Source of the DNA: Pseudomonas alcaliphila JAB1
Lineage (GTDB): Bacteria > Pseudomonadota > Gammaproteobacteria > Pseudomonadales > Pseudomonadaceae
DNA length: 64,000 bases
Assembly: GCF_001941865.1 (NCBI RefSeq)
Contig: NZ_CP016162.1
Span: 4,959,501 to 5,023,500 of the forward strand
Direction: 5' to 3'
A program made the position numbers and the translations under genes. Under the pieces are notes generated by a model. The model worked only from the letters and a program-made list of their open reading frames with translations, ran no database searches and had not been told where the DNA came from. This document shows positions 25,443 to 34,983 of this stretch, in pieces (position 1 is the stretch's first letter; every line of letters begins with the position of its first letter).

Positions 25443-27668
25443 ATGAAAGCGCTAGGCAAGATTCTGGGCCTTTTCTTTCTCGGCTTGCTGCTGATCATAG
25501 TGGCGCTGCTGTTCGCTCTGACTCATCTGTTCGACCCCAACGACTACAAGGATGAGATCCGCCAGATCGCCCGCGACAAGGCCAACCTCGAGCTGCAGCT
25601 CAGGGGCGACATCGGCTGGAGCCTGTTCCCCTGGCTGGGCCTGGAGCTGACCGACGCCACCCTGGCCAGCGCCGAGACCCCGGACAACCCCTTCGCCGAC
25701 CTGCGCATGATCGGCCTTTCCGTCCGCGTGATGCCGCTGCTGCGCAAGGAAGTGCAGATGAGCGACATCCGCGTCGACGGCCTCAACCTCAATCTGCAGC
25801 GTGACGACAAAGGCCATGGCAACTGGGAAGGCGTCGGCCGCCCAGCCCAGGCCAGTGCGCCACAGCAAACGCCCAGCGAGCCGGCGCCGAGCGAAGAGAC
25901 GCCGCCGAGCCAGCCGAGCGACAAACCGGCCGGCCAACCGCTAAAGCTGGATATCGACAGTCTGACCCTGAGCAACTCGCGCATCGACTACAGCGACGCG
26001 CAAAAAGGTCAGCAATTCACCGTCGAGAATATCGAGCTGAAAACCGGCGCCATCCGCGAGGGTGCCAGCATCCCGGTCAAGCTCAGTGCCTTCTTCGGCA
26101 CCAACCAGCCAGTGCTGCGCGCACGCAGCGAGATTGAAGGCCAGCTACGTTTCGACCGCGCGCTCAAGCGCTATCAGTTCGAAGACCTGAAACTGGCCGG
26201 CGAAGCCTCGGGCGAGCCACTCAAGGGCAAGACCCTGAATTTCTCCGCCCAGGGCCAACTGCTGGTCGACCTGGCCGCCAACGTCGCCGAGTGGAATGGC
26301 CTCAAGCTCTCCGCCAACCAATTGCGCGCCCTCGGCGAGATCAAGGCACGCGAGCTGGACAAGGACGCGAAGATTTCCGGCGGCCTGTCCATCGCCTCGC
26401 TCAACCTGCGCGAGTTCCTCGACGGCATCGGCGTCGAATTGCCGGCCATGCAGGCCAGCGATGCCCTCAACCAGTTCGAACTGGTCAGCCGCCTGAACGG
26501 TTCCAGCAAGGGCATGATGCTCGAAGAGCTCAACCTCAAGCTCGACGGCAGCACCTTCAGCGGCAACCTCGGCGTGAGCGACTTTGCCAAGCAGGCCCTG
26601 CGCGCTGACCTCAAGGGCGACAAGCTCGACCTGAACCGCTACCTGCCGCCCAAAACCCAGGACAGCGCCGCAGCCGCACGCAAGGCCGAGGTCAAGGACA
26701 GCATCGCCGGCGCCGGCAAGGACGGCTCCACCCCACTGCCCAACAAACCCACCCAACAGGCCTGGAGCGACGAGAAAGTGCTGCCGGTGGACCAGCTGCG
26801 CAAGCTCGACCTGCAACTGGCGCTCAGCCTCGCCCAGCTCACCTACGACAAGCATCAGCTCAGCGACGTCAATCTCAAGGCCAATGGCCGTGGTGGCCTG
26901 ATCACGGTGGAAGAGGCGCGCGGCAAACTGCAGGGCGGCAGCTTCGTCAGCAGCGGACGCATCGACGTGCGCCAGGCCGAGCCGATGCTCAGCCTGGAAC
27001 AACGCATCAGCCGCATGCCGCTGGAGCCACTGCTGAAGAAGGACGACCAGCCTTCGCCGATCAAGGGCTTGCTCGACCTCGATGCCAAGTTCAACACGCG
27101 CGGCAACAGCCAGAAGGCCTGGGTCGAAGCGCTCAACGGCAACGCCAGCTTCGCCCTCAACGACGGCGTGCTGGTCGACGCCAACCTCGAACAGCAGCTG
27201 TGCCGTGGTATCGCCACCCTCAACCGCAAGGCGCTGAGCAACCCACCAAGCGGTAAGGACACCCCCTTCCGCGAACTCAAGGGCAGCCTCAGCGTGCGCG
27301 ATGGCGTCGCCCATAACCCGGACCTCAAGGCCCAGGTGCCGGGCCTGGCAGTCAGCGGCAACGGCGACCTCGACCTGCGTGTGCTCGGCCTCGACTACAA
27401 GGTGGGTATCGCGCTGGAAGGGGACCAGCGCGAAATGCCCGATCCGGCCTGCCAGGTCAACGAGCGCTACGTCGGCATCGAATGGCCGCTGCGCTGCCGC
27501 GGCCCGCTGGAACTCGGCGCCAAGGCCTGCCGCCTGGATCAGGACGGCCTCGGCAAGATCGCCGCACGCCTGGCCGGCAACAAGCTGACCGAGAAGCTGG
27601 AAGAGAAGCTCGGCGACAAGGTCAGCCCGGATCTGAAAGACGCACTCAAGGGCCTGTTCAACCGATGA
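25443..27668 (+). CDS. asmA: AsmA-family protein
   Basis: 741 aa from the ATG at 25443 (AAGGA upstream). One N-terminal membrane anchor (residues ~5-27) is followed by a long periplasmic part with the AsmA signature [38 protein letters not shown] (parts quoted). A P/S/E-rich spacer lies around 140-165, and a C-terminal conserved region around 510-700. AsmA-like proteins are thought to bridge the envelope for phospholipid transport or outer-membrane homeostasis. The stop overlaps the mutY start (ATGA), so the two are coupled. Confidence 0.93.
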   Translation: MKALGKILGLFFLGLLLIIVALLFALTHLFDPNDYKDEIRQIARDKANLELQLRGDIGWSLFPWLGLELTDATLASAETPDNPFADLRMIGLSVRVMPLLRKEVQMSDIRVDGLNLNLQRDDKGHGNWEGVGRPAQASAPQQTPSEPAPSEETPPSQPSDKPAGQPLKLDIDSLTLSNSRIDYSDAQKGQQFTVENIELKTGAIREGASIPVKLSAFFGTNQPVLRARSEIEGQLRFDRALKRYQFEDLKLAGEASGEPLKGKTLNFSAQGQLLVDLAANVAEWNGLKLSANQLRALGEIKARELDKDAKISGGLSIASLNLREFLDGIGVELPAMQASDALNQFELVSRLNGSSKGMMLEELNLKLDGSTFSGNLGVSDFAKQALRADLKGDKLDLNRYLPPKTQDSAAAARKAEVKDSIAGAGKDGSTPLPNKPTQQAWSDEKVLPVDQLRKLDLQLALSLAQLTYDKHQLSDVNLKANGRGGLITVEEARGKLQGGSFVSSGRIDVRQAEPMLSLEQRISRMPLEPLLKKDDQPSPIKGLLDLDAKFNTRGNSQKAWVEALNGNASFALNDGVLVDANLEQQLCRGIATLNRKALSNPPSGKDTPFRELKGSLSVRDGVAHNPDLKAQVPGLAVSGNGDLDLRVLGLDYKVGIALEGDQREMPDPACQVNERYVGIEWPLRCRGPLELGAKACRLDQDGLGKIAARLAGNKLTEKLEEKLGDKVSPDLKDALKGLFNR

Positions 27669-28732
27669 GCCCCGAGCAGTTCAACGGCGCCGTGCTGGCC
27701 TGGTACGACCAGCACGGGCGCAAGGATCTGCCCTGGCAGCAGAACATCACCCCGTATCGCGTCTGGGTATCGGAAATCATGCTGCAGCAGACCCAGGTCA
27801 GCACCGTGCTCGGCTACTTCGATCGCTTCATGGCCGCGCTGCCGACCGTGAAGGACCTGGCCGAAGCGCCGGAAGACGAAGTGCTGCACCTGTGGACCGG
27901 CCTGGGCTACTACACCCGCGCGCGCAACCTGCAGAAGACCGCACAGATCGTCATGCGTGAGCACGGTGGCGAGTTCCCGCGCAGCGTCGACGCGCTTAGC
28001 GAACTACCCGGCATCGGTCGCTCCACCGCCGGCGCCATCGCCAGCCTGAGCATGGGCGTGCGTGCGCCGATCCTCGACGGCAACGTCAAGCGCGTACTGG
28101 CGCGCTACGTCGCGCAGGAGGGCTACCCTGGCGAGCCGAAGGTGGCCAAACAGCTGTGGGACGTCGCCGAGCGCTTCACCCCGCACGAACGGGTCAACCA
28201 CTACACCCAGGCGATGATGGACCTCGGCGCCACCCTTTGCACGCGCAGCAAACCCACCTGCCTGCTGTGCCCGGTGCGCAGCGGCTGCCAGGCGCACCTG
28301 CTCGGCCTGGAAATCCGCTATCCGGTGTCCAAGCCGCGCAAGGCACTGCCGCAGAAACGCACGCTGATGCCGCTGCTGGTCAACGCTGCCGGTGACATCC
28401 TGCTCTATCGTCGCCCCTCCACCGGGCTGTGGGGCGGACTGTGGAGCCTGCCGGAGCTGGACGATCTCGCCCAACTCGACGACCTCGCCGGGCAACAACA
28501 GCTCGCACTCGGCGAACGCCGCGAACTGGAGGGCCTGACCCACACCTTCAGCCATTTCCAGCTAGCCATCGAACCCTGGCTGATCGAGGCAACCGAACAG
28601 CCAGGTCGCGTGGCCGAGGCCGACTGGCTCTGGTATAACCTCGCCACCCCGCCGCGCCTGGGGCTTGCCGCCCCGGTAAAGAAGCTGCTCAAGCGCGCGG
28701 CGCAAGCCATTACCGCTGGAGAACCGACATGA
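27665..28732 (+). CDS. mutY: A/G-specific adenine DNA glycosylase
   Basis: 355 aa. Removes adenine mispaired with 8-oxoguanine. Helix-hairpin-helix [12 protein letters not shown] with the catalytic aspartate in [12 protein letters not shown]; the iron-sulfur loop has four cysteines with spacing C-x6-C-x2-C-x5-C ([17 protein letters not shown]). A C-terminal NUDIX-like domain (~230-350) recognises 8-oxoG. It overlaps asmA and yggX by 4 bases each, so asmA-mutY-yggX form one transcript. Confidence 0.97.
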   Translation: MSPEQFNGAVLAWYDQHGRKDLPWQQNITPYRVWVSEIMLQQTQVSTVLGYFDRFMAALPTVKDLAEAPEDEVLHLWTGLGYYTRARNLQKTAQIVMREHGGEFPRSVDALSELPGIGRSTAGAIASLSMGVRAPILDGNVKRVLARYVAQEGYPGEPKVAKQLWDVAERFTPHERVNHYTQAMMDLGATLCTRSKPTCLLCPVRSGCQAHLLGLEIRYPVSKPRKALPQKRTLMPLLVNAAGDILLYRRPSTGLWGGLWSLPELDDLAQLDDLAGQQQLALGERRELEGLTHTFSHFQLAIEPWLIEATEQPGRVAEADWLWYNLATPPRLGLAAPVKKLLKRAAQAITAGEPT

Positions 28733-29001
28733 CCCGCACCGTACAGTGCCGCAAATACAAACAGGAACTGCCCGGCCTGGATCGCGCGCCCTACCCTGGC
28801 CCCAAAGGCGAAGACATCTTCACCAACGTTTCCAAGCAGGCCTGGGACGAGTGGCAAAAGCACCAGACCATGCTGATCAACGAGCGTCGCCTGAACATGA
28901 TGAACGCCGAAGACCGCAAGTTCCTCCAGGCCGAGATGGACAAGTTCCTCTCCGGCGAGGAATACGCCCAGGCCGAAGGCTACGTACCGCCAAGCGAATA
29001 A
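28729..29001 (+). CDS. yggX: Probable Fe(2+)-trafficking protein
   Basis: 90 aa, starting [18 protein letters not shown] with the single conserved cysteine at position 7 and ending in the [13 protein letters not shown] type of tail. It protects iron-sulfur proteins against oxidation. The pairing with mutY, an Fe-S enzyme, is conserved in gamma-proteobacteria and is seen here as a 4-base overlap. Confidence 0.96.
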   Translation: MTRTVQCRKYKQELPGLDRAPYPGPKGEDIFTNVSKQAWDEWQKHQTMLINERRLNMMNAEDRKFLQAEMDKFLSGEEYAQAEGYVPPSE

Positions 29002-29008
29002 GAATGCT

Positions 29009-29032
29009 TGTGGGAGGGGCTTTAGCCGCGAT
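29009..29032. repeat. Pseudomonas REP half-site
   Basis: TTGTGGGAGGGGCTTTAGCCGCGAT-type sequence 8 bases after the yggX stop, a common Pseudomonas REP form. A short inverted repeat (GGTGCGCACGGCGCACC) follows near 29077-29094. Confidence 0.6.
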
Positions 29033-29148
29033 AAGGACTGGTATCCCCGCACACCAGCCGTCAGGCTCTCGATAGCGGTGCGCACGGCGCACCCTACCCC
29101 TCACGAACCTAAGCGCCCGAAATAATTAAATATTTTTCAAACCAGCGC

Positions 29149-29177
29149 TTGACACTGATCCTTCAAATCCGTCTAAT
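29149..29177 (+). promoter_or_regulatory. Sigma-70 promoter of tRNA-Phe
   Basis: TTGACA at 29149-29154 and TCTAAT at 29172-29177 with a 17-bp spacer, followed by a GCGCCCC discriminator. The mature tRNA begins 12 bases later. Confidence 0.85.
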
Positions 29178-29189
29178 AGCGCCCCGTTG

Positions 29190-29265
29190 GCCCAGGTAGC
29201 TCAGTTGGTAGAGCAGGGGATTGAAAATCCCCGTGTCGGCGGTTCGATTCCGTCCCTGGGCACCA
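29190..29265 (+). tRNA. tRNA-Phe (GAA)
   Basis: 76 nt with a complete cloverleaf: acceptor GCCCAGG/CCTGGGC, D-loop AGCTCAGTTGGTAGAGC, anticodon GAA at 29223-29225 in loop TTGAAAA, T-loop GGTTCGATTCC and encoded CCA. Confidence 0.98.
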
Positions 29266-29274
29266 TGAATACCG

Positions 29275-29306
29275 AAACCCCCGATGCCACTGGTGTCGGG
29301 GGTTTT
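29275..29306 (+). terminator. Terminator of tRNA-Phe
   Basis: AAACCCCCGA paired with TCGGGGGTTTT across a short centre, directly after the tRNA. Confidence 0.85.
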
Positions 29307-29308
29307 CT

Positions 29309-29760
29309 GTTTCTAGCACTCAAGCTGCGTCCGCATGGTCGTACAAAAATGGGCTTGGTGTTTCTTGCCCCGTAGCAGCGCAACCGAATAATCGCTATCT
29401 CGCCTCAAATACGGGTGAGCTCAGCGGCAAATACAGGTGACTTACCCTGTAAATACGAGTGACCTCCGAGCAAATGCAGGTGACCTCGGCGTAAATACGA
29501 GTGACCTCGTCAATGCATTGCTCAAAACATGAGCAGCACATTGATGACATGGTCGAGCTGTATTTGAACGACGTACGTTGATTGGCTCGTTTTGCATCTG
29601 CGCGACAACCATCTGCAGCCAGGCGACACCCTGACCGTAGAGCAAGCCATAGGCCAGCAAACGGCTTGGCGGTCACGGAAACGCTATGCTAGCTTGGCCG
29701 CCAGCCAGGACGGCCCGCCGTACGCCGGAGTGCATTCGAAGAAGAAGAGGACACCACCCC
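29309..29760. other. Gene-free interval downstream of tRNA-Phe
   Basis: About 450 bp with no convincing gene. It holds degenerate tandem repeats (29406-29512) and a short open stretch ending HIDDMVELYLNDVR before TGA at ~29580. This may be the tail of a lost coding sequence. The promoter of the ABC operon must lie in the right part, but I could not identify it. Confidence 0.5.
29406..29512. repeat. Five degenerate 21-22 bp tandem repeats
   Basis: Units start at 29406, 29428, 29450, 29471 and 29492 and share the pattern YAAATRCRRGTGACYTC. The even spacing (two helical turns) recalls reiterated transposase- or regulator-binding sites, such as the multiple end repeats of IS21-type elements; that comparison is inference. 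No transposase gene is nearby. Confidence 0.65.
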
Positions 29761-30534
29761 ATGGCCGAGGCGACGCCCGCGCTGGAAATCCGCAACCTGC
29801 ACAAACGCTACGGCGATCTTGAAGTGCTCAAGGGTATTTCCCTGACGGCCAAAGACGGCGACGTCATCTCCATTCTCGGCTCTTCCGGCTCCGGCAAGTC
29901 CACCTTCCTGCGCTGCATCAATCTGCTGGAAAACCCGCACAAGGGTCAGATTTTCGTCGCTGGCGAGGAGCTCAAGCTCAAGGCTGCGAAGAACGGCGAT
30001 CTGGTTGCTGCCGACAACAGGCAGATCAACCGCCTGCGCAGCGAGATCGGTTTCGTCTTCCAGAATTTCAACCTGTGGCCGCACATGAGCGTGCTCGACA
30101 ACATCATCGAGGCGCCGCGTCGCGTACTCGGCCAGAGCAAGGCCGAGGCCATCGAGGTGGCCGAAGCGCTGCTGGCCAAGGTCGGCATCGCCGACAAACG
30201 TCATGTTTATCCCAACCAGCTTTCCGGCGGTCAGCAGCAACGCGCGGCCATCGCCCGCACCCTGGCCATGCAGCCGAAGGTGATCCTGTTCGACGAGCCG
30301 ACTTCGGCGCTCGACCCGGAGATGGTACAAGAAGTGCTTAATGTGATTCGCGCGCTTGCCGACGAGGGTCGCACCATGCTGCTGGTGACCCATGAAATGG
30401 GTTTCGCTCGCCAGGTTTCCAGCGAGGTGGTGTTTCTCCACCAGGGCCTGGTCGAGGAACAGGGGCCACCCGCCCAGGTGTTTGACAACCCCAACTCGGC
30501 ACGCTGTAAACAATTCATGTCCAGCAATCGCTAA
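29761..30534 (+). CDS. Polar amino-acid ABC transporter ATP-binding protein
   Basis: 257 aa cytosolic ATPase of the HisP/GlnQ/ArtP type. Start at the ATG at 29761. Walker A GSSGSGKST, Q-loop FVFQNFNLWPHMSVLDN, signature LSGGQQQRAAIARTLA, Walker B VILFDEPTSALDPEMV, H-loop VTHEMGFARQV. It energises import by the two permeases encoded downstream. The four genes form a plus-strand operon. Confidence 0.95.
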   Translation: MAEATPALEIRNLHKRYGDLEVLKGISLTAKDGDVISILGSSGSGKSTFLRCINLLENPHKGQIFVAGEELKLKAAKNGDLVAADNRQINRLRSEIGFVFQNFNLWPHMSVLDNIIEAPRRVLGQSKAEAIEVAEALLAKVGIADKRHVYPNQLSGGQQQRAAIARTLAMQPKVILFDEPTSALDPEMVQEVLNVIRALADEGRTMLLVTHEMGFARQVSSEVVFLHQGLVEEQGPPAQVFDNPNSARCKQFMSSNR

Positions 30535-30549
30535 CACGGAGCAACATGC

Positions 30550-31302
30550 ATGCAGAACTATAAGAAGATCCTGCTGGCCGCAGCCGCTACCCTGGCTTTC
30601 GGCACCAGCGCTGTCGCAGCTGACAAACTGAAACTCGGCACCGAAGGCGCCTACCCACCCTTCAACCTGATCGACGCCAGTGGCAAGGTCACCGGCTTCG
30701 ACGTGGAAATCGGCCAGGCGCTGTGCGCCAAGATGCAGGCCGAGTGCGAAGTGGTCACCTCTGACTGGGATGGCATCATCCCGGCCCTGAACGCCAAGAA
30801 GTTCGACTTCCTGATCGCCTCGATGTCGATCACCGAGGAGCGCAAGGCGGCGGTCGACTTCACCGAGCCCTACTACACCAACAAGCTGCAGTTCATCGCA
30901 CCGAAGTCGGCTGACTTCAAGACCGATGCCGGCAGCCTCAAAGGCAAGGTGATCGGTGCGCAGCGCGCTACCATCGCCGGCACCTGGCTGGAAGACAACC
31001 TGGACAAGGTGGTCGACATCAAGCTGTACGACACCCAGGAAAACGCCTACCTCGACCTGGCTTCCGGCCGTCTCGACGGCGTGCTGGCTGACACCTTTGT
31101 CAACTGGGAATGGCTCAAGAGCGACGCCGGCAAGGACTTCGAGTTCAAGGGCGACCCGGTATTCGATAACGACAAGATCGGCATCGCCGTGCGCAAGGGC
31201 GACCCGCTGCGCGAGAAGCTGAACACCGCTCTGCAGGCCATCATCGAAGACGGCACCTACAAGCAGATCAACGACAAGTACTTCCCGTTCAGCATCTATT
31301 GA
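30550..31302 (+). CDS. Lysine/arginine/ornithine/histidine-type ABC substrate-binding protein
   Basis: 250 aa with a 23-residue signal peptide (TSAVA/ADKLK). Family 3 SBP with LKLGTEGAYPPFNLIDASGKVTGFDVEIGQALC and MSITEERKAAVDFTEPYY (parts quoted), as in HisJ/ArgT relatives. The ligand is probably a basic amino acid or an opine. It lies between the ATPase and permease genes. Confidence 0.92.
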   Translation: MQNYKKILLAAAATLAFGTSAVAADKLKLGTEGAYPPFNLIDASGKVTGFDVEIGQALCAKMQAECEVVTSDWDGIIPALNAKKFDFLIASMSITEERKAAVDFTEPYYTNKLQFIAPKSADFKTDAGSLKGKVIGAQRATIAGTWLEDNLDKVVDIKLYDTQENAYLDLASGRLDGVLADTFVNWEWLKSDAGKDFEFKGDPVFDNDKIGIAVRKGDPLREKLNTALQAIIEDGTYKQINDKYFPFSIY

Positions 31303-31356
31303 TGACCTGACGGCATTGCGCCGCCCATTGGGCGGCGCAGTCGCCCGAGCCCTCCA

Positions 31357-32052
31357 ATGATTTTCGAACTCCACGGATTCGGCCCCGCCCTGGCCGCCGG
31401 CACCCTGATGACCATCAAACTGGCGCTGTCCGCGCTGGCTGTAGGTCTGGTGCTCGGCCTGCTCGGCGCGCTGGCCAAGACTTCGCCGTACAAGCCGCTG
31501 CAGTGGCTCGGCGGCAGCTATTCCACCATCGTGCGCGGTGTGCCCGAACTGCTCTGGGTGCTGCTGATCTATTTCGGCACGGTTGGCCTGATGCGCAGCC
31601 TGGCCGACCTGCTTGGCGTCGAGAGCCTCGAACTCTCCGCCTTCGCCGCGGGCACCATTGCCCTCGGCCTGTGTTTCGGTGCCTACGCCACCGAAGTGTT
31701 CCGTGGTGCCATCCTGGCGATCCCCAAGGGCCACCGCGAAGCCGGCCAGGCACTCGGCATGTCCAAGGCACGCATTCTCTGGAAGTTGATCCTGCCGCAG
31801 ATGTGGCGCATCGCCCTGCCCGGCCTGGGCAACCTGTTCATGATTCTGATGAAGGACACCGCTCTGGTGTCGGTGATCGGCCTGGAGGAGATCATGCGCC
31901 GCTCGCAGATCGCCGTGACCGCCAGCAAGGAGCCCTTCACCTTCTACATGGTCGCAGCCTTCATTTATCTGGGCCTGACCGTTCTCGCCATGATCGGCCT
32001 GCATTTCCTCGAGAAGCGCGCTAGCCGCGGCTTCGTCCGGAGCACGTCATGA
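31357..32052 (+). CDS. Polar amino-acid ABC transporter permease (HisQ-like)
   Basis: 231 aa, five membrane helices, with the EAA-type loop GAILAIPKGHREAGQALGMSKARILWKLILPQ (parts quoted) and FRGAI preceding it. The stop overlaps the next permease start (ATGA). It pairs with the second permease in a heterodimeric inner-membrane channel. Confidence 0.94.
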   Translation: MIFELHGFGPALAAGTLMTIKLALSALAVGLVLGLLGALAKTSPYKPLQWLGGSYSTIVRGVPELLWVLLIYFGTVGLMRSLADLLGVESLELSAFAAGTIALGLCFGAYATEVFRGAILAIPKGHREAGQALGMSKARILWKLILPQMWRIALPGLGNLFMILMKDTALVSVIGLEEIMRRSQIAVTASKEPFTFYMVAAFIYLGLTVLAMIGLHFLEKRASRGFVRSTS

Positions 32053-32738
32053 ACTGGGAAGTCATCATCAAGTGGCTGCCGCGCCTGTCCGAAGGTGCGC
32101 TGCTGACCCTGGAGCTGGTGGCCATCGCGGTCGTCGCCGGCCTGATCCTCGCACTGCCGATGGGCATCGCCCGCGCGTCCAAGCACTGGTACGTGCGCGC
32201 CCTACCCTATGGCTACATCTTTTTCTTCCGCGGCACACCGCTGCTGGTACAGCTGTTTTTGGTCTACTACGGCCTGGCGCAATTCGACGCCGTGCGCCAG
32301 GGCCCACTCTGGCCCTACCTGCGCTCGCCGTACTGGTGCGCGATCATCACCATGACCCTGCACACCGCCGCCTATATCGCCGAAATCCTGCGCGGCGCCA
32401 TCCAGGCCGTGCCACCCGGTGAAGTGGAAGCGGCACGCGCACTGGGCATGTCGCGAGCCAAGACCATGTTCTACATCATCCTGCCGCGCGCCGCACGCAT
32501 CGGCCTGCCGGCCTACAGCAACGAAGTGATCCTGATGCTCAAGGCCAGCGCCCTGGCCAGCACCGTGACGCTGCTGGAGCTGACCGGCATGGCGCGCACG
32601 ATCATCGCGCGCACCTATCTGCCGGTGGAGATCTTCTTTGCCGCAGGCCTGTTCTACCTGGTCATCGCCTTCGTTCTGGTACGCGCCTTCCGCCTGCTGG
32701 AGCGCTGGCTGCGCGTCGACGCCTGCCAGGGTCGCTAA
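32049..32738 (+). CDS. Polar amino-acid ABC transporter permease (HisM-like)
   Basis: 229 aa, five membrane helices, with FFRGTPLLVQLFLVYYGL and the EAA loop GAIQAVPPGEVEAARALGMSRAKTMFYIILPR (parts quoted). Translationally coupled to the preceding permease; last gene of the importer operon. Confidence 0.94.
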   Translation: MNWEVIIKWLPRLSEGALLTLELVAIAVVAGLILALPMGIARASKHWYVRALPYGYIFFFRGTPLLVQLFLVYYGLAQFDAVRQGPLWPYLRSPYWCAIITMTLHTAAYIAEILRGAIQAVPPGEVEAARALGMSRAKTMFYIILPRAARIGLPAYSNEVILMLKASALASTVTLLELTGMARTIIARTYLPVEIFFAAGLFYLVIAFVLVRAFRLLERWLRVDACQGR

Positions 32739-32781
32739 GCCAATCGGGCGGCCCACTTGGCAGCCCGGTTCAACCAGACGC

Positions 32782-34005
32782 ATGAGCGCCATGTCCGAGC
32801 CCATCCTAACCTCTGGCGATCTGCTCGCTCGCTTCCGGGCCCTGGACAGCTTTCTTCTGCAGCATCAGGCGCTCTGGCGCCCAAGGCCGTTTCATTACCT
32901 GCAACTGCCCTGGGAAGCGGAGCTGGCGGAGCTCGCTACCTGGCTGCGCAGTCGCTCCCTGGAGCAGGCTGAGGCCGACGACAACAGCCCCTTCGCACTC
33001 TCTGCACCAGCGCCCTATCCCGACCTGGCCCGCCAGGCACAAGCGCTTAGCCAGTTGGGTGAGATTCCAAGTCTGGACAGTCCACCGCGCGCGCACGCCT
33101 TGAGCGTCGATGTACCCGGCAGAAAGCTGGCGCAGATCCAGGCCTTTGCCAGCCACCTGCAGTTTCGCCAACGCCCCGCGCACTGGCTCGACTGGTGTTC
33201 CGGCAAGGGCCACCTCGGTCGCTGGCTGACTCAGGATGACCAGCACCTGACCTGCCTGGAATACGATCCGGCGCTGATCGAGTCCGGTAGCGCACTGAGC
33301 AAACGCCTGGGACTGGCTGCCGCACACCTACAGCAGGATGTGCTTGCCGATGATTGCGACGAACGCCTGACGAAAGAACATACCCCGGTGGCCCTGCACG
33401 CCTGTGGCGACCTGCACGTCCGCCTGCTGCAACTGGCCAGCCGCAACGGATGCCCGCAACTGGCGGTAGCGCCCTGCTGCTACAACCGCATCGCCGGCAT
33501 GCACTACCAGCCGCTGTCGGCAGCGGCGCAGGGCTCAGGCCTGCAACTATCCCGCGATGACCTCGGCCTGCCGCTGAGCGAAACCGTCACGGCTGGCGCC
33601 CGCGTGCGCAGACAACGCAATCAGTCGATGGCCTGGCGCCTGGCTTTCGATCTGCTGCAACGTCAGCTACGTGGTATCGATGACTACCTGCCAACGCCAT
33701 CACTGCCCAGCGACTGGTTCAGCAAACCGTTCGCCAGCTTCTGTCATGACCTCGCCGCGCTGCGCGATGTGCCGTCGCCCGGTGAGCAGGACTGGCACGC
33801 GCTGGAAGCTCGCGGCTGGCAACGCCTGGCCGAAGTGCGCAATCTGGAACTGCTGCGCAACCTGTTCCGCCGGCCACTGGAACTCTGGCTGCTGCTCGAC
33901 CGCGCCCTGTATCTGCAGGAGCAGGGCTACAGGGTGAAGCTGGGCACCTTCTGCGATTACCAACTGAGCCCGCGCAACCTGCTACTGCTGGCCGAGCGCG
34001 CCTGA
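32782..34005 (+). CDS. SAM-dependent methyltransferase of the METTL25/RRNAD1-like group
   Basis: 407 aa from the ATG at 32782 (a second ATG nine bases later is equally possible). The central domain has a SAM-binding loop LDWCSGKGHLGRWL, an acidic LEYDPALIE, and later HACGDLHVRLLQ and APCCYNRIAG. The HACGDL/CCY pair is typical of the methyltransferase family related to RRNAD1/METTL25. Substrate unknown. It starts 43 bases after the permease stop and may be read through from that operon. Confidence 0.82.
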   Translation: MSAMSEPILTSGDLLARFRALDSFLLQHQALWRPRPFHYLQLPWEAELAELATWLRSRSLEQAEADDNSPFALSAPAPYPDLARQAQALSQLGEIPSLDSPPRAHALSVDVPGRKLAQIQAFASHLQFRQRPAHWLDWCSGKGHLGRWLTQDDQHLTCLEYDPALIESGSALSKRLGLAAAHLQQDVLADDCDERLTKEHTPVALHACGDLHVRLLQLASRNGCPQLAVAPCCYNRIAGMHYQPLSAAAQGSGLQLSRDDLGLPLSETVTAGARVRRQRNQSMAWRLAFDLLQRQLRGIDDYLPTPSLPSDWFSKPFASFCHDLAALRDVPSPGEQDWHALEARGWQRLAEVRNLELLRNLFRRPLELWLLLDRALYLQEQGYRVKLGTFCDYQLSPRNLLLLAERA

Positions 34006-34299
34006 GTTGCACACAGAAGCTGTGGATAACTCTGTTGATCCTTTCTGGGCAAATGCTGCAAAGCCACTTGGGAATTGCCTCGTAGACATCTGATCATTTT
34101 TCGCACAGCACTCGAAGCTATAGCAAAAACAATGACTTGCGAAAAATCGTGATCCAGTGCACAGAGCCGGTGCGCAGCTATCGGATACGCCTTCTCTTTG
34201 TGCATAAGCCGAAAGCTGCTGATAGCCGAGCCCGGAAAAACCTGGCTCGAAGGTAGCTTTACTCAGGCTGACGAATGGATATAATGGCGCCCCCACAAT
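34006..34299. other. Intergenic region before tRNA-Thr
   Basis: 294 bp without a credible gene. It contains one perfect DnaA-box sequence (TGTGGATAA at 34021-34029) and, at its right end, the tRNA promoter. Otherwise I see nothing distinctive. Confidence 0.5.
34258..34285 (+). promoter_or_regulatory. Promoter of tRNA-Thr
   Basis: TATAAT at 34280-34285 followed by a GC-rich discriminator; a weak -35 TTTACT at 34258-34263 with a 16-bp spacer. The tRNA begins 15 bases downstream. Confidence 0.75.
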
Positions 34300-34375
<76 letters not shown>

Positions 34376-34380
34376 TATTT

Positions 34381-34404
34381 AAAAGCCCCGCATTGCGGGG
34401 CTTT
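34381..34404 (+). terminator. Terminator of tRNA-Thr
   Basis: AAAGCCCCGCA / TGCGGGGCTTT stem with a two-base loop, directly after the tRNA. Confidence 0.85.
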
Positions 34405-34434
34405 GTCGTTTCTAGGCGCCATCCCTGCGCGTTA

Positions 34435-34695
34435 TCACAGGAAGGATAAAGACCACGGATTGTCCACGCCGCCAGAATTGCCACCATCACGCGACCGCAA
34501 CGAACTGACTTCCCAGCGCCATCGCCACTTCCAGAATACCGCGGCTCCCTTGAAATCCTCGGATTCCAACGATCCCTCGAACGGCACGCCGCCTTCTGTG
34601 ATATCGGTTTTGACGTTGCCGGGAAGTTGATAGAAGCGGACAGCTGTGGCAACACAGCGAGGCCTGCCAGCGGTACGCGGGGCCCTGGACAACAC
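34435..34695 (-). pseudogene. Possible C-terminal gene remnant
   Basis: The minus-strand frame from about 34625 down to the TGA at 34435 has protein-like codon use and sequence (FYQLPGNVKTDITEGGVPFEG, then FKGAAVFWKWRWRWEV). Upstream, in all three frames, the sequence looks disordered and no good start with a ribosome-binding site is seen. I read it as the end of a broken or very small gene beside the tRNA. It is not recognised and could be an intact small hypothetical gene. Confidence 0.35.
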
Positions 34696-34790
34696 CGAGC
34701 CCTACCAGAGCACCACAGCGGTGGTCGACGACCACGGCACCGCAACTGGCGGGCAACCTAAAGCCCATCATCGCGTAACGACAAGGGCGC

Positions 34791-34952
34791 CAGAAAACGT
34801 AGCGGGAGAAGCTCAGGCAAGGCCGATGGCGGCCCCGCAGAAACAGGCGAAGAGCGCAGTTTACGAGTTGTAAATGAGCATTTTGACTGGGCTCGCGCCC
34901 GAGCCTGTTTTTAACGCTGCATGACCAGGCGCAGTAGTTTTCACACAGCCTG
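34791..34952. repeat. Dispersed structured repeat, copy B
   Basis: Diverged copy of the element at 2435-2574. The core TTTACGAGTTGTAAATGAG and the right end (GTAGTTTT...CAGCCTG) are conserved. The inner arms have changed together (GAAACAGGC / GCCTGTTTTT here, AAAAACGGCC / GGCCGTTTTT in copy A), and an additional hairpin (TGGGCTCGCGCCCGA) is inserted. Confidence 0.72.
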
Positions 34953-34983
34953 AGTCGGCGCCCTTGTCGTCTCTGCCGCCGGC

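Noticed and set aside
29395..29676. Minus-strand frame encoding repeated EVTRIYA-like heptads
   Set aside because: The apparent peptide repeat is a by-product of the 21-22 bp DNA repeats (two of the spacings are 22, so the frame is not kept throughout), and there is no ribosome-binding site.
29309..29760. Integrated phage or integrative element at tRNA-Phe
   Set aside because: No integrase, transposase or duplicated tRNA 3' end was seen; only short repeats are present.
29689..32004. 771-codon open frame antisense to the amino-acid ABC operon
   Set aside because: It shadows three confidently identified genes, shows antisense-type composition and has no recognisable motif.
34021..34029. Perfect DnaA-box sequence TGTGGATAA
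   Set aside because: A single box is close to chance expectation, and no cluster of boxes, AT-rich unwinding element or dnaA/dnaN genes is present.
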